Positions 1 through 6,898 of a stretch of 64,000 nt of DNA are shown here, in pieces; within the stretch, counting starts at the first letter, position 1; the number at the start of each line of letters is the position of its first letter. The DNA is from Gaiellasilicea sp963784895 (GTDB lineage Bacteria; Actinomycetota; Thermoleophilia; Gaiellales; Gaiellaceae): the NCBI GenBank assembly GCA_963784895.1, contig CAWATM010000007.1:62001-126000 (forward strand), read 5' to 3'. The notes below the pieces were generated by a model that did not search any database, was not told where the DNA came from, and saw only the letters and a list, made by a program, of their open reading frames with translations. The position numbers and the translations under genes were made by a program.

Positions 1-2
1 TG

Positions 3-158
3 CCGCTCGAGTGGATGCCCCAGACGACGCTCGGGCGGATGCTGGCCGACTACATCGGCGTCAGCTGGGTGCGCGGTCGACCGCTCGTCGTGCTTCCGCT
101 CGCGTCGCCGCCGCGCGCCGGCAGGCTGCATCAGGCGATCTACGCCGTCCGCGGCTAG
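3..158 (+). CDS. C-terminal end of an unidentified protein (5' end outside window)
   Basis: The frame is open from base 3 to a TAG at 156-158 and shows 51 residues ending in HQAIYAVRG. I do not recognise a family from this fragment. Its stop interlocks with the stop of the convergent regulator gene (shared CTAG), the same tail-to-tail packing seen at several other convergent pairs in this window, which supports it being a real gene end. Confidence 0.5.
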   Translation, partial: PLEWMPQTTLGRMLADYIGVSWVRGRPLVVLPLASPPRAGRLHQAIYAVRG

Positions 159-1105
159 CCTGCCGCGGTCGCGAGCTGATCCGCCAGGGCGCGGACGCTC
201 GTCCGCAGCTCGTCCGGCTGCCGGATCGTGAAGCCGCAGCCGAGTCCAGCCAGCACGGTCGCCATCCAGTCGAGCGAGTCGACCCGCATCCGCAGCAGCG
301 TGCCGTCCGCGTCTTCGACGACCTCGGCCAGCGTCGCGGGGATCCGCCGCGCCGCCTCGTCGACGGGCAGGTCGAGCAGCACCTCGACCTCCCACCCCCA
401 GGGGACGCTCGCGAGCGAGCGGGTCACGTGCGCGACCGCGTCGAACCCCTCGGGCGGGGCGAGCGCCGCGGCGTCCGTGAGCCGCATCTGCCACATCCGG
501 TCGACGCGGAACGTGCGCAGGTCGTCGCGCAGGTGGTCGTGCGCGGCGAGATACCAGCGTCCCCGGTGCACGACGAGTCCGTGCGGGCTGAGGTCGCGCT
601 CCGACTCCTCCCCGGAGAAGGTCCGATAGGCGGTGTGCAGCCGGCGCCGCCGGCGGATCGCGTCCGCGAGCAGGAGCACCGCGGCGGCGTCGGCCGGCGC
701 ACTGCCCCTCGTCGTCGTGAAGCCGAGTGTCTCCTCGAGGGCCTCGACCTGGCGGCGCAGCGTCGTCGGCAGGACACGGTTGATCTTGGCGAGGGCACCG
801 TCGACCGCCGCGGCCGAGCCGTCCGACCCCGAGCCCCGGGTCGCGAGCAGCCCGAGCACGACCACGACCGCCTCCTCGTCCCCGAGCATCAACGGCGGCA
901 GCCGGTAGCCGGGGCGGATCCGGTAGCCGCCGCCGACGCCGCGCTGCCCCTCGACGGGGATCCCGAGCTCCTGAAGGACGCCGACGTACCGTCGCGCCGT
1001 GCGCGCGTCGATCCCGAGCCGGTCGGCGATCTCGCGGCCGGTCGTCAGCGGCCGGGTCTGCAAGAGCTCGAGCAGCTCGAGCAGGCGCGAGGTCGGCGAG
1101 GCCAT
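155..1105 (-). CDS. WYL-domain transcriptional regulator (YafY/PafC type)
   Basis: A 316-residue regulator. Residues 1-60 form a DeoR-like winged helix (LLELLQTRPLTTGREIADRL, then RTARRYVGVLQELG). The W-Y-L triad is at residues 184-186 within GRWYLAAHD, followed by the conserved TFRVDRM stretch, and the C-terminal WCX extension follows. Such proteins bind DNA and are thought to sense nucleic-acid or small-molecule ligands through WYL. The ATG at 1105 is chosen because homology begins there; the frame upstream runs antisense to the divergent gene. It is divergent from the DUF1579-like gene at 1188, so that gene is the obvious candidate target, by inference only. Confidence 0.85.
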   Translation of the reverse strand: MASPTSRLLELLELLQTRPLTTGREIADRLGIDARTARRYVGVLQELGIPVEGQRGVGGGYRIRPGYRLPPLMLGDEEAVVVVLGLLATRGSGSDGSAAAVDGALAKINRVLPTTLRRQVEALEETLGFTTTRGSAPADAAAVLLLADAIRRRRRLHTAYRTFSGEESERDLSPHGLVVHRGRWYLAAHDHLRDDLRTFRVDRMWQMRLTDAAALAPPEGFDAVAHVTRSLASVPWGWEVEVLLDLPVDEAARRIPATLAEVVEDADGTLLRMRVDSLDWMATVLAGLGCGFTIRQPDELRTSVRALADQLATAAG

Positions 1106-1187
1106 ACGGGCAGTCAAGCACGAATAGCGGGCGGAAATCGCCCTATTTTCCACATAGGCTCCCGAAAGACCGAGAGAGGAGCAAGCG
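1106..1187. promoter_or_regulatory. Divergent control region with a short palindrome
   Basis: This 82-bp gap separates the WYL regulator from the plus-strand gene. It contains the inverted repeat GGGCG-GAAAT-CGCCC (1129-1143), flanked imperfectly by ATAG and TAT, and a GAGAGGAG ribosome binding site before the plus-strand ATG. The palindrome is a candidate operator for the adjacent regulator; no convincing -35/-10 pair was identified. Confidence 0.35.
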
Positions 1188-1664
1188 ATGAGCGACGTGG
1201 GCGACTTCGACTTCTGGATGGGTGAGTGGACCGTGCACAACCGGCGACTGCGCGAGCGCCTCGCCGGATCGGACGACTGGGACGAGTTCGAGGCGGAGAG
1301 CAAGGCGTGGCCGATCCTGGGCGGCCTCGGCAACGAGGACGTCTACCGCACCGACCACGAGGGCGGTTTCGTCGGGATGTCGTTCCGCTTCTTCGACCCG
1401 ACGACGCGGCAATGGTCGATCTACTGGGCCGACAGCCGGCGCCCCGGCCTGCTCGACCCACCCGTGATCGGCTCGTTCACGGGAGACACCGGCGTCTTCG
1501 AGGGCGACGACACGTTCAAGGGCAAGCCGATCCGCGTCCGCTTCATCTGGTCGCGGGTGACGACGCCCAGCCCGCGCTGGGAGCAGGCGTTCTCGGACAA
1601 CGGCGGCGAGACCTGGGAGACGAACTGGGTCAACGACTTCACGCGCGTAGGAGGAGACACATGA
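1188..1664 (+). CDS. DUF1579-like small protein
   Basis: A 158-residue soluble protein rich in Trp and acidic residues (DFDFWMGEWTVHNRRL near the start; WSIYWADSRRPG mid-protein). The N-terminal 'FDFWxGxW' pattern and predicted beta-rich composition resemble DUF1579/lipocalin-like proteins of unknown function. A GAGAGGAG lies 7-8 bases before the ATG. It overlaps the next gene by 4 bases (ATGA), so the two are probably co-translated. No catalytic motif is visible; the family call is by resemblance only. Confidence 0.7.
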   Translation: MSDVGDFDFWMGEWTVHNRRLRERLAGSDDWDEFEAESKAWPILGGLGNEDVYRTDHEGGFVGMSFRFFDPTTRQWSIYWADSRRPGLLDPPVIGSFTGDTGVFEGDDTFKGKPIRVRFIWSRVTTPSPRWEQAFSDNGGETWETNWVNDFTRVGGDT

Positions 1665-2143
1665 CGGCTGTGCAGACCGGCTACCGGCATCTGACCAAGG
1701 CGATCACGCCCGCACCGGGGATCGAGCTCGGTGGAAGCTCGCTCAAGTGGTATGACATCGCGCCGGCCGACGAGCCGGTGCCAGGGCCGATCAGGGCACT
1801 GGCGCGCGGGAGCCTGCGCGGCGCCGTCGACTCGGGCGCGATCGGGCTCGAGGGCGACGTCGGCTTCGTGATCCTGCACCGCTGCGGTGCGAGCTTCTAC
1901 TTCCTCCTCGTCTCGACGTGGCGGAACGACAACGAGCTCTGGGAGACCGTCTGGGCGAAGGACGGCGACGCCTCCGGCTTCCACCCGTGGCCGCTCGAGG
2001 GAACGCACCGGCCGACGTTCTGCGTCTGGGAGCTCGGCGCCGTCTGGCACGAGCAGCAGGCGTGGAGCCGCTTCCTCCGCTCGGAGCGGGATCCCGCCGC
2101 CGAGGAGGCGTACCTCTGCGACGCCTTCGAGGGCGAGGTTTAG
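1661..2143 (+). CDS. Hypothetical protein translationally coupled to the DUF1579-like gene
   Basis: A 160-residue protein I do not recognise. It has many aromatic residues (WRNDNELWETVWAKDG; ELGAVWHEQQAWSRFL), no signal peptide and no membrane segment, and ends in acidic residues. The ATG at 1661 is inside the stop of the preceding gene and is preceded by AGGAGG, so this start is firm. The context suggests a two-gene unit controlled by the divergent WYL regulator. Its stop overlaps the stop of the convergent bpsA gene. Confidence 0.7.
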   Translation: MTAVQTGYRHLTKAITPAPGIELGGSSLKWYDIAPADEPVPGPIRALARGSLRGAVDSGAIGLEGDVGFVILHRCGASFYFLLVSTWRNDNELWETVWAKDGDASGFHPWPLEGTHRPTFCVWELGAVWHEQQAWSRFLRSERDPAAEEAYLCDAFEGEV

Positions 2144-3147
2144 TCGGCGGTGTAGAGCGGCCCTGCGACCGACACCGGCGGGCCAGCCGCGAGCTCGCCG
2201 GTCGCCGCCAAGTGATAAAGGTGGCTGGTGCCGCCGAGGACGCCCGCGCCGACGTACTCGTTGAAGTCACGCGCGATGTTCTGGATCACGAACCCGAGCT
2301 CGGCGATCGCACGCTGCAGCTGCATCGCGGCGCCGGGCCGGCGTGACCCGAAGGAGAGGAAGACGTCCCCCACACCGCCGTCGAGCGCCTCGGCGGCGCG
2401 CGAGAGGAAGAGTGACGCTCCCGCGGTGGTGTAGGGCGGATCCGTGACGACGGTGTCGAACGCGCCGACGAGCTCTGTCGGCAGCGGCTGCCGGAGATCG
2501 TGCTCGATGCAGCTCGCCGGGAACGCGGCTCCTGCGAGCTCGCGCTCGAGGAAGGCGACGAGCGCGGGATCGACGTCCACGACCGCGAGCGTCGCGATCG
2601 TCGAGGGCGACCCCTGGTCGCGCACGAGCAGCCGGAGCGCAAGCGCCGTCAGGTCGTCGTCGCCGAGCAGGAGCACGCGGCGGCCGACGAGCGCACCGGC
2701 TTCGTGGATCGCGAGCAGCCGCCGGAGCTTCGTGTCGACCGTGCAGTGGCACTGGTCGAGGTCGAGCCTGGCGGGCGGACCGCCCCGGACGGCCCGCGAG
2801 AGCTCGCGCACGAGCGGCTCGAGAGCCGCCGGAACGACGACTCCCCGGCCGCCGCAGCACGGGCACGTGGCGGTGCGGCCGAAGCGAAGGCCGCCGGCGG
2901 CGAACAGCTCGCGTCCGGCAGGCGTCAGTTGCGTCGGCCGCTCCTCCGCGACGATCGCTCGCTTCCGGAGCTCGCCGCAGACGGCGGCCACGATCGGCAC
3001 TGGCAGCTCGGCCGCCCGGCTGATGCGACGCGTCGAGACGGGCTCGAGTCGGGCCAGCGTCGCCAGAACCGCGCGGACACCCCGCTCGCCCTCGGCGAGC
3101 CCGGCTGCGGCGGCAACCTCACGGACGATGCGTTGCGCCTCAGCCAA
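2140..3147 (-). CDS. bpsA: N4-bis(aminopropyl)spermidine synthase (branched-chain polyamine synthase)
   Basis: About 335 residues: an N-terminal winged-helix-like region, a cysteine cluster (CPCCGGRG, about 95-100), then a Rossmann methyltransferase-like aminopropyl transferase domain with GDDDLTALAL (about 162), an acidic strand end DVDP (about 191) and DPPYT (about 236). These fit BpsA of thermophiles, which transfers aminopropyl groups from decarboxylated SAM to make branched polyamines. It overlaps the upstream SAM decarboxylase, which would supply that donor. I place the start at the TTG (3147) just before the speD stop; TTG 3159 and ATG 3216 are alternatives, the last giving a poor overlap of more than 70 bases. 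Confidence 0.8.
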   Translation of the reverse strand: MAEAQRIVREVAAAAGLAEGERGVRAVLATLARLEPVSTRRISRAAELPVPIVAAVCGELRKRAIVAEERPTQLTPAGRELFAAGGLRFGRTATCPCCGGRGVVVPAALEPLVRELSRAVRGGPPARLDLDQCHCTVDTKLRRLLAIHEAGALVGRRVLLLGDDDLTALALRLLVRDQGSPSTIATLAVVDVDPALVAFLERELAGAAFPASCIEHDLRQPLPTELVGAFDTVVTDPPYTTAGASLFLSRAAEALDGGVGDVFLSFGSRRPGAAMQLQRAIAELGFVIQNIARDFNEYVGAGVLGGTSHLYHLAATGELAAGPPVSVAGPLYTAD

Positions 3148-3532
3148 GTGACCGCTCAATGCAGCGACTGGACGCGCGCTCGACGCCGAGCCGCTCGCGG
3201 ATCGTCTCCAGCACAACGCAGCCGTCGATGTCCCCGCAGGTGAGCAGGTCGATGTTGGCGAGCTGGAGCTCCGGCCAGGTGTGGATGCTGAGGTGCGACT
3301 GCGCGAGCAGGAGCACTCCCGTGACCGCGCCGTTCGGGAACCCGTAAAAGGCCTCGCCGACGACCGTCGCGCCGCCCGCGTCCGCTGCGGCCCGCAGGAC
3401 GTCGTTCAGCGCGCCCGCATCGGTGAGGACCGCGGCGTCGCGCACCCACGCGTCGATCGCATAGAGGCGCATCGGTCGGATCGTGTGGTTCGCGGACGAC
3501 GGCCCGAAGGCCCCGCGGTCGAGCTCGAGCAA
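3140..3532 (-). CDS. speD: S-adenosylmethionine decarboxylase proenzyme (class 1b, pyruvoyl)
   Basis: A 130-residue protein, the usual length for the Thermotoga-type enzyme. It self-cleaves to generate a pyruvoyl cofactor and makes decarboxylated SAM for aminopropyl transfer. The cleavage motif is AQSHLSIHTWPE with Ser79; His84 and Cys99 lie +5 and +20, exactly the spacing of the Thermotoga catalytic Ser63/His68/Cys83. The residue before the cleaved Ser is Gln78 instead of the usual Glu. The TTG start at 3532 is chosen because AAGGAG sits 5-6 bases upstream. The gene follows a 264-bp leader with an upstream ORF and a palindrome, and overlaps bpsA. Confidence 0.9.
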   Translation of the reverse strand: MLELDRGAFGPSSANHTIRPMRLYAIDAWVRDAAVLTDAGALNDVLRAAADAGGATVVGEAFYGFPNGAVTGVLLLAQSHLSIHTWPELQLANIDLLTCGDIDGCVVLETIRERLGVERASSRCIERSLG

Positions 3533-3608
3533 TCGGTCTCCTTCGCAGAGGTTGGCGTCGAACGCCGCCCAGGCGACTGAGAGCTAGACAGGAGTGCTCA
3601 GAGTCGGG

Positions 3609-3647
3609 TCAGGCGACGCCGGAGAAGGGGGCAAGGCTCACAGTCAT
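3609..3647 (-). CDS. Short upstream ORF (leader peptide) of speD
   Basis: A 12-codon ORF encoding MTVSLAPFSGVA then TGA, 74 bases upstream of the speD start. It has one of the strongest Shine-Dalgarno matches in the window (GGAAGGAGGAG about 7 bases before ATG), better than that of speD, which argues that it is translated. Its last codons contain GGCGTCG (3620-3614), which can pair with CGACGCC (3560-3554) just upstream of the speD ribosome binding site. Translation of the peptide could therefore control access to speD. This is inference; conservation was not checked. Confidence 0.55.
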   Translation of the reverse strand: MTVSLAPFSGVA

Positions 3648-3685
3648 CTGGACGCTCCTCCTTCCGCGGTCGCGTGACGTCATCG

Positions 3686-3715
3686 AGGGTAGCGGCGGCC
3701 GAGCGTCCCGGTCAA
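3686..3715 (-). promoter_or_regulatory. Sigma-A type promoter of the speD-bpsA operon
   Basis: On the minus strand, TTGACC (3715-3710) and TACCCT (3691-3686) are separated by 18 bases. Transcription would begin near 3679, giving a leader of about 145 bases that includes the upstream ORF. The perfect palindrome at 3723-3747 ends 7 bases upstream of the -35 element. Confidence 0.6.
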
Positions 3716-3722
3716 GCATGCG

Positions 3723-3747
3723 GCCAAGTAACAGTCTGTTACTTGGC
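3723..3747. promoter_or_regulatory. 25-bp perfect palindrome upstream of the speD promoter (candidate operator)
   Basis: The arms GCCAAGTAACAG and CTGTTACTTGGC flank a single T (3735), giving 12-bp perfect arms. It is A/T-richer than its surroundings and sits immediately upstream of the -35 box, a position suited to an activator or a repressor dimer. No T-run follows, so it is not a terminator. A degenerate second copy of the core lies 55 bp away (3785-3795). No adjacent regulator is an obvious partner. Confidence 0.6.
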
Positions 3748-3784
3748 GAACCGTTGGCAGGACGCCGCGGCGTGACGACCTATT

Positions 3785-3795
3785 GACAGACTGTT
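3785..3795. promoter_or_regulatory. Secondary copy of the speD operator core
   Basis: GACAGACTGTT matches the centre of the 25-bp palindrome (AACAGTCTGTT) at 9 of 11 positions and is itself a short CAG-N-CTG dyad. The centres are 55 bp apart, close to five helical turns. It directly abuts the stop of the upstream hydrolase gene. Confidence 0.35.
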
Positions 3796-3796
3796 C

Positions 3797-4375
3797 CTAG
3801 GAATCGAGCGCGCCGACGAAGGCGTCGATCCGCTCGACGACGCGGCGCAGCGCGTCGACCGAGGCGAGCGGATCGCAGGCGATCTGGAGCACATGGTTCG
3901 CGCCCTCGAGCTCGAGCACCTCGTGACCGGCCCGGCGGGCGAGCTCGCCGTCCCAGGACTCGTCCGCGGTCCCGCCGATGAGCAACGCCGGCGCGGACAG
4001 CCGCTCGAACCCCTGCGCGATCTCCGGCTCGTGCAGCAGCGGCGTCAGCCATACCCCGGTCAGCTTTCGTTCCGCGGCGATCGTCGCGGCTCGACTCGAG
4101 ATCGACTTCGTCACGAGCAGGATCTCGGCTTCACCGGCCCGAGCTAGCGCCGCCTCTGCCCGCCCGTCGACCCACTGCCAGGGATCGAGGCTGCGGTCGA
4201 CGTACTCGTCCCAGACCTCGAGCACACTCCAGCCGCGCGCCAACGCGACCTCGCGCGCGAACCAGAGCAGCGGCGCAAACGGCAGGTAACGCGCGCCCGG
4301 AAGCACCACGACGACGCGGGCCGGATCGCCGGCGTAGGAGCGGCCGCGACAGACGCCGAGGTCGACGTCTTCCAC
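3797..4375 (-). CDS. Alpha/beta-hydrolase fold protein
   Basis: A 192-residue predicted soluble hydrolase-like protein. It has a glycine-rich strand-turn after the first strand (VVVVLPGARY), a nucleophile-elbow-like position in VTKSISSRAA rather than a clean GxSxG, an acidic candidate near GGTADESWDG, and a C-terminal GANHVLQI supplying the His of the triad. The imperfect nucleophile elbow leaves activity uncertain. GTG at 4375 begins 3 bases before the stop of the truncated aldehyde dehydrogenase, so it probably ends that operon. Confidence 0.65.
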   Translation of the reverse strand: MEDVDLGVCRGRSYAGDPARVVVVLPGARYLPFAPLLWFAREVALARGWSVLEVWDEYVDRSLDPWQWVDGRAEAALARAGEAEILLVTKSISSRAATIAAERKLTGVWLTPLLHEPEIAQGFERLSAPALLIGGTADESWDGELARRAGHEVLELEGANHVLQIACDPLASVDALRRVVERIDAFVGALDS

Positions 4376-4378
4376 GGG

Positions 4379-5176
4379 CTACTGGCCGATCGGGTGCCAG
4401 ACGGTCTTGAGCTCGAGGAACTTCGAGATCGTCCACGGGCTCTGCTCGTCGGCGGTGCCGTGGACGACGCGCTTGACGTTGTCGGCCGCGAGCCGCTCGA
4501 GCTCGGCGGACGTTCCGTTCGCGCCGGTGAGGTCGATCGCGTTCACGTCCATGTGCCCGGCGAGGATCGGCGCCAGCTCGTCCTGCAGGCCGGTGAGGAT
4601 GTTGACAACGCCGCCGGGGAGGTCGGAGGTCGCGATCGCCTCGGCGAGCTCGAGCGCGGCGAGCGGGTGCGACTCGGAGGCGACGACGACGGCGGCATTG
4701 CCGCCGACGATCACCGGCGCGATCCGGGAGACGAGCCCGGCGAGCGCGGGCTCCTCCGGCGCGAGCACGGCGACGACGCCGGTCGGCTCCGGGATCGAGA
4801 AGTTGAAGTAGGGCCCCGAGACGGGATTCGACGAGCCGATCACCTGCGCGAGCTTGTCGGCCCAGCCGGCGTACCAGACGACGCGGTCGATCGCGGCCTC
4901 GACCTCCTTCTTGCCGGCGCAGACGGCGGCGAGGTCGGCGGCGCGCGTCTCCATCATCTCCGCGAGCCGGTAGAGCACCTGGCCGCGGTTGTACGCGGTT
5001 GCGCCCGCCCAGCCGGGGATCGCCTTGCGCGCGGCGACGACCGCGTCACGGGCGTCCTTGCGCGACGCGCGGGCGACGTTCTGGCCTTCGGCCTCGTAGG
5101 TGCGGCCCGACTCGGAGCGCGGGAAGGCGCCGCCGATGAAGAGCTTGTACGTCTTCTTCACGGGCAGCCTGCTCAC
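4379..5176 (-). CDS. Truncated aldehyde dehydrogenase-like protein lacking the catalytic domain
   Basis: 265 residues against about 480-500 for the family. The first 220 residues follow the ALDH NAD-binding half (KLFIGGAFPRSESGRTYE; WYAGWADKLAQVIG; PAGVVN-like PGGVVNILTG; DLTGANGTSAE in place of the FTGS turn). The ELGGK glutamate and the catalytic cysteine loop are absent, and the protein jumps to a short tail ending FLELKTVWHPIG. It is intact as an ORF with good coding character, so it is probably a retained non-catalytic partner of the full-length enzyme upstream, not a fresh pseudogene. The GTG start overlaps the stop of a 28-residue peptide. Confidence 0.8.
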   Translation of the reverse strand: MSRLPVKKTYKLFIGGAFPRSESGRTYEAEGQNVARASRKDARDAVVAARKAIPGWAGATAYNRGQVLYRLAEMMETRAADLAAVCAGKKEVEAAIDRVVWYAGWADKLAQVIGSSNPVSGPYFNFSIPEPTGVVAVLAPEEPALAGLVSRIAPVIVGGNAAVVVASESHPLAALELAEAIATSDLPGGVVNILTGLQDELAPILAGHMDVNAIDLTGANGTSAELERLAADNVKRVVHGTADEQSPWTISKFLELKTVWHPIGQ

Positions 5177-5259
5177 GGACGGCTCCCGAAGCGGCGGTCG
5201 GCGAGCACGAGCGCAAGCGCGCCGCCGACGAGCAGGAGCGGCAGCCGGAAGCGCCTCAT
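5173..5259 (-). CDS. 28-residue single-pass membrane peptide between the two aldehyde dehydrogenases
   Basis: A short ORF beginning MRRFRLPLLLVGGALALVL and ending in ADRRFGSRP: two N-terminal arginines, about 14 hydrophobic residues, then a basic tail. GGGAGGGG precedes the ATG by a few bases, and its TGA overlaps the GTG of the truncated dehydrogenase by 4 bases, as in the window's other coupled genes. These support translation. The function is unknown; it might tether the dehydrogenase pair to the membrane, or only couple translation. Confidence 0.5.
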   Translation of the reverse strand: MRRFRLPLLLVGGALALVLADRRFGSRP

Positions 5260-5287
5260 CGCCCCTCCCTCGCCTTCAGCTCGGTCG

Positions 5288-5391
5288 CGCGGGGGAAACC
5301 CGGTTTCCCCCGCGGGCCCCCTGCGCGTTGACGCCGCTGCTGCGCATCGGCGCGCTTCTGCGGGGGAACCCGCCGGTTCCCCCGAGCCCCC
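5288..5391. repeat. Two tandem REP-like GC-rich palindromes
   Basis: Copy 1 (5288-5314) has arms around GGGGGAAACC / GGTTTCCCCC with a 1-base centre; copy 2 (5361-5384) has GGGGGAACC / GGTTCCCCC with a 4-base loop. Both are followed by GCCCCCT, so they are two direct copies of one unit about 73 bp apart. This layout is typical of repetitive extragenic palindromes. They lie between the full-length dehydrogenase and the small peptide and may stabilise or terminate the upstream transcript. Confidence 0.6.
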
Positions 5392-5410
5392 TCCTGACGG
5401 CATGACCGCG

Positions 5411-6898
5411 TCATGCCTTGTCCTCGAAGCGGAGGTAGGGCTCGAGCCCATGGCGGCCGCCCTCGCGGCCGAAGCCCGACTCCTTGTAGCCGCCGAACGG
5501 CGAGGCCGGGTCGAAGCGGTTGAACGTGTTCGCCCAGACGACGCCGGCCTTCAGCTTGTCGGCCATCCAGAGGATCCGCGAGCCCTTCTCCGTCCAGACG
5601 CCGGCCGAGAGCCCGTAGGGGGTGTTGTTCGCCTTCTCGACCGCCTCCTCGGGCGTACGGAACGTCAGCACGGAGAGGACCGGGCCGAAGATCTCCTCCT
5701 GCGCGATCCGGTAGCTCTGCGCCACGTTCGTGAAGACGGTCGGCGCGAACCAGTAGCCCTTCTCGGGCAGGCGGCACGGCGGCTGGTAGATCTCGGCGCC
5801 CTCGGCCTTCCCCGACTCGACGAGCTCGGTGATCTTGTCGAGCTGCATCTTCGAGTTGATCGCGCCGATGTCCGTGTTCTTGTCGAGCGGGTCGCCCAGC
5901 CGCAGCGTCTCGAGCCGGCGCTTCAGCTTCGAGACGGTCGCCTCGTAGATCGACTCCTGCACGAGCAGGCGCGACCCCGCGCAGCAGACGTGGCCCTGGT
6001 TGAAGTAGATCCCGTTCACGATCCCCTCGACGGCCTGGTCGAGGGCGGCATCGTCGAAGATGATGTTCGCCGCCTTGCCGCCGAGCTCGAGCGTCAGCTT
6101 CGTGTCGGTGCCGGCGAGCTCGCGCTGGATCGCCTTGCCGACCTCGGTCGAGCCGGTGAAGGCGATCTTGTCGACATCGTCGTGCTTGACGAGTGCGGCG
6201 CCGGCGCGCCCGTCGCCGGTGACGATGTTGACGACACCCGGCGGCAGCTCGGCCTGGCGGCACACGTCGGCGAAGAAGAGCGCGGTCAGCGGCGTCGTCT
6301 CGGCCGGCTTCAGCACGACCGTGTTCCCGGCCGCCAGCGCGGGCGCGATCTTCCACGCCAGCATCAGCAGCGGGAAGTTCCAGGGGATGATCTGGCCGGC
6401 GACGCCGATCGGCTTGGGCTTCCGCGCCGGGAACGCGTACTCGAGCTTGTCGGCCCAGCCCGCGTAGTAGAAGAAGTGCGCGGCGGCCAACGGCAGGTCG
6501 ACGTCGCGGCTCTCGCGGATCGGCTTGCCGCCGTCCAGCGACTCGAGCACCGCGAGCTCGCGCGAGCGTTCCTGGAGCACGCGCGCGATCCGGAAGAGGT
6601 ACTTCGCCCGCTCGGACGCCGGCAGCTTCGACCAGCCGTCCGAGTAGGCGGCGCGCGCGGCCTTGACGGCGAGGTTGACGTCCTGCGCGCTCGCCTGAGC
6701 GACCTCGGCGAGCTTCTCCTCGCTCGAGGGCGAGACGGACGGGAACCACTCCCCCGAGCGCGGCTTCACGAACTTGCCGCCGATGAAGAGTCCGTACCGC
6801 TGCTCGAGCTGGACGATCTCCCGCGCCTCGGGGGCGGGCGCGTAGTCCCACTCAGTCAGGGCCGGAACAGGCGCGTGTCTGCGTTCGAGCTCAGTCAA
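5411..6898 (-). CDS. NAD(P)-dependent aldehyde dehydrogenase
   Basis: A full-length 495-residue enzyme oxidising an aldehyde to the acid. It shows the PWNFPLLM strand (about 172), FTGSTEVGKAI (247), ELGGK with general-base Glu271, and the nucleophile loop NQGHVCCAGSR with catalytic Cys305, plus the C-terminal FGGYKESGFGREGG. The TTG start overlaps the deoC stop by 8 bases, so it is coupled to deoC, whose product acetaldehyde is a plausible substrate. No good Shine-Dalgarno is visible. The tandem with a truncated paralogue downstream is the odd feature. Confidence 0.9.
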   Translation of the reverse strand: MTELERRHAPVPALTEWDYAPAPEAREIVQLEQRYGLFIGGKFVKPRSGEWFPSVSPSSEEKLAEVAQASAQDVNLAVKAARAAYSDGWSKLPASERAKYLFRIARVLQERSRELAVLESLDGGKPIRESRDVDLPLAAAHFFYYAGWADKLEYAFPARKPKPIGVAGQIIPWNFPLLMLAWKIAPALAAGNTVVLKPAETTPLTALFFADVCRQAELPPGVVNIVTGDGRAGAALVKHDDVDKIAFTGSTEVGKAIQRELAGTDTKLTLELGGKAANIIFDDAALDQAVEGIVNGIYFNQGHVCCAGSRLLVQESIYEATVSKLKRRLETLRLGDPLDKNTDIGAINSKMQLDKITELVESGKAEGAEIYQPPCRLPEKGYWFAPTVFTNVAQSYRIAQEEIFGPVLSVLTFRTPEEAVEKANNTPYGLSAGVWTEKGSRILWMADKLKAGVVWANTFNRFDPASPFGGYKESGFGREGGRHGLEPYLRFEDKA

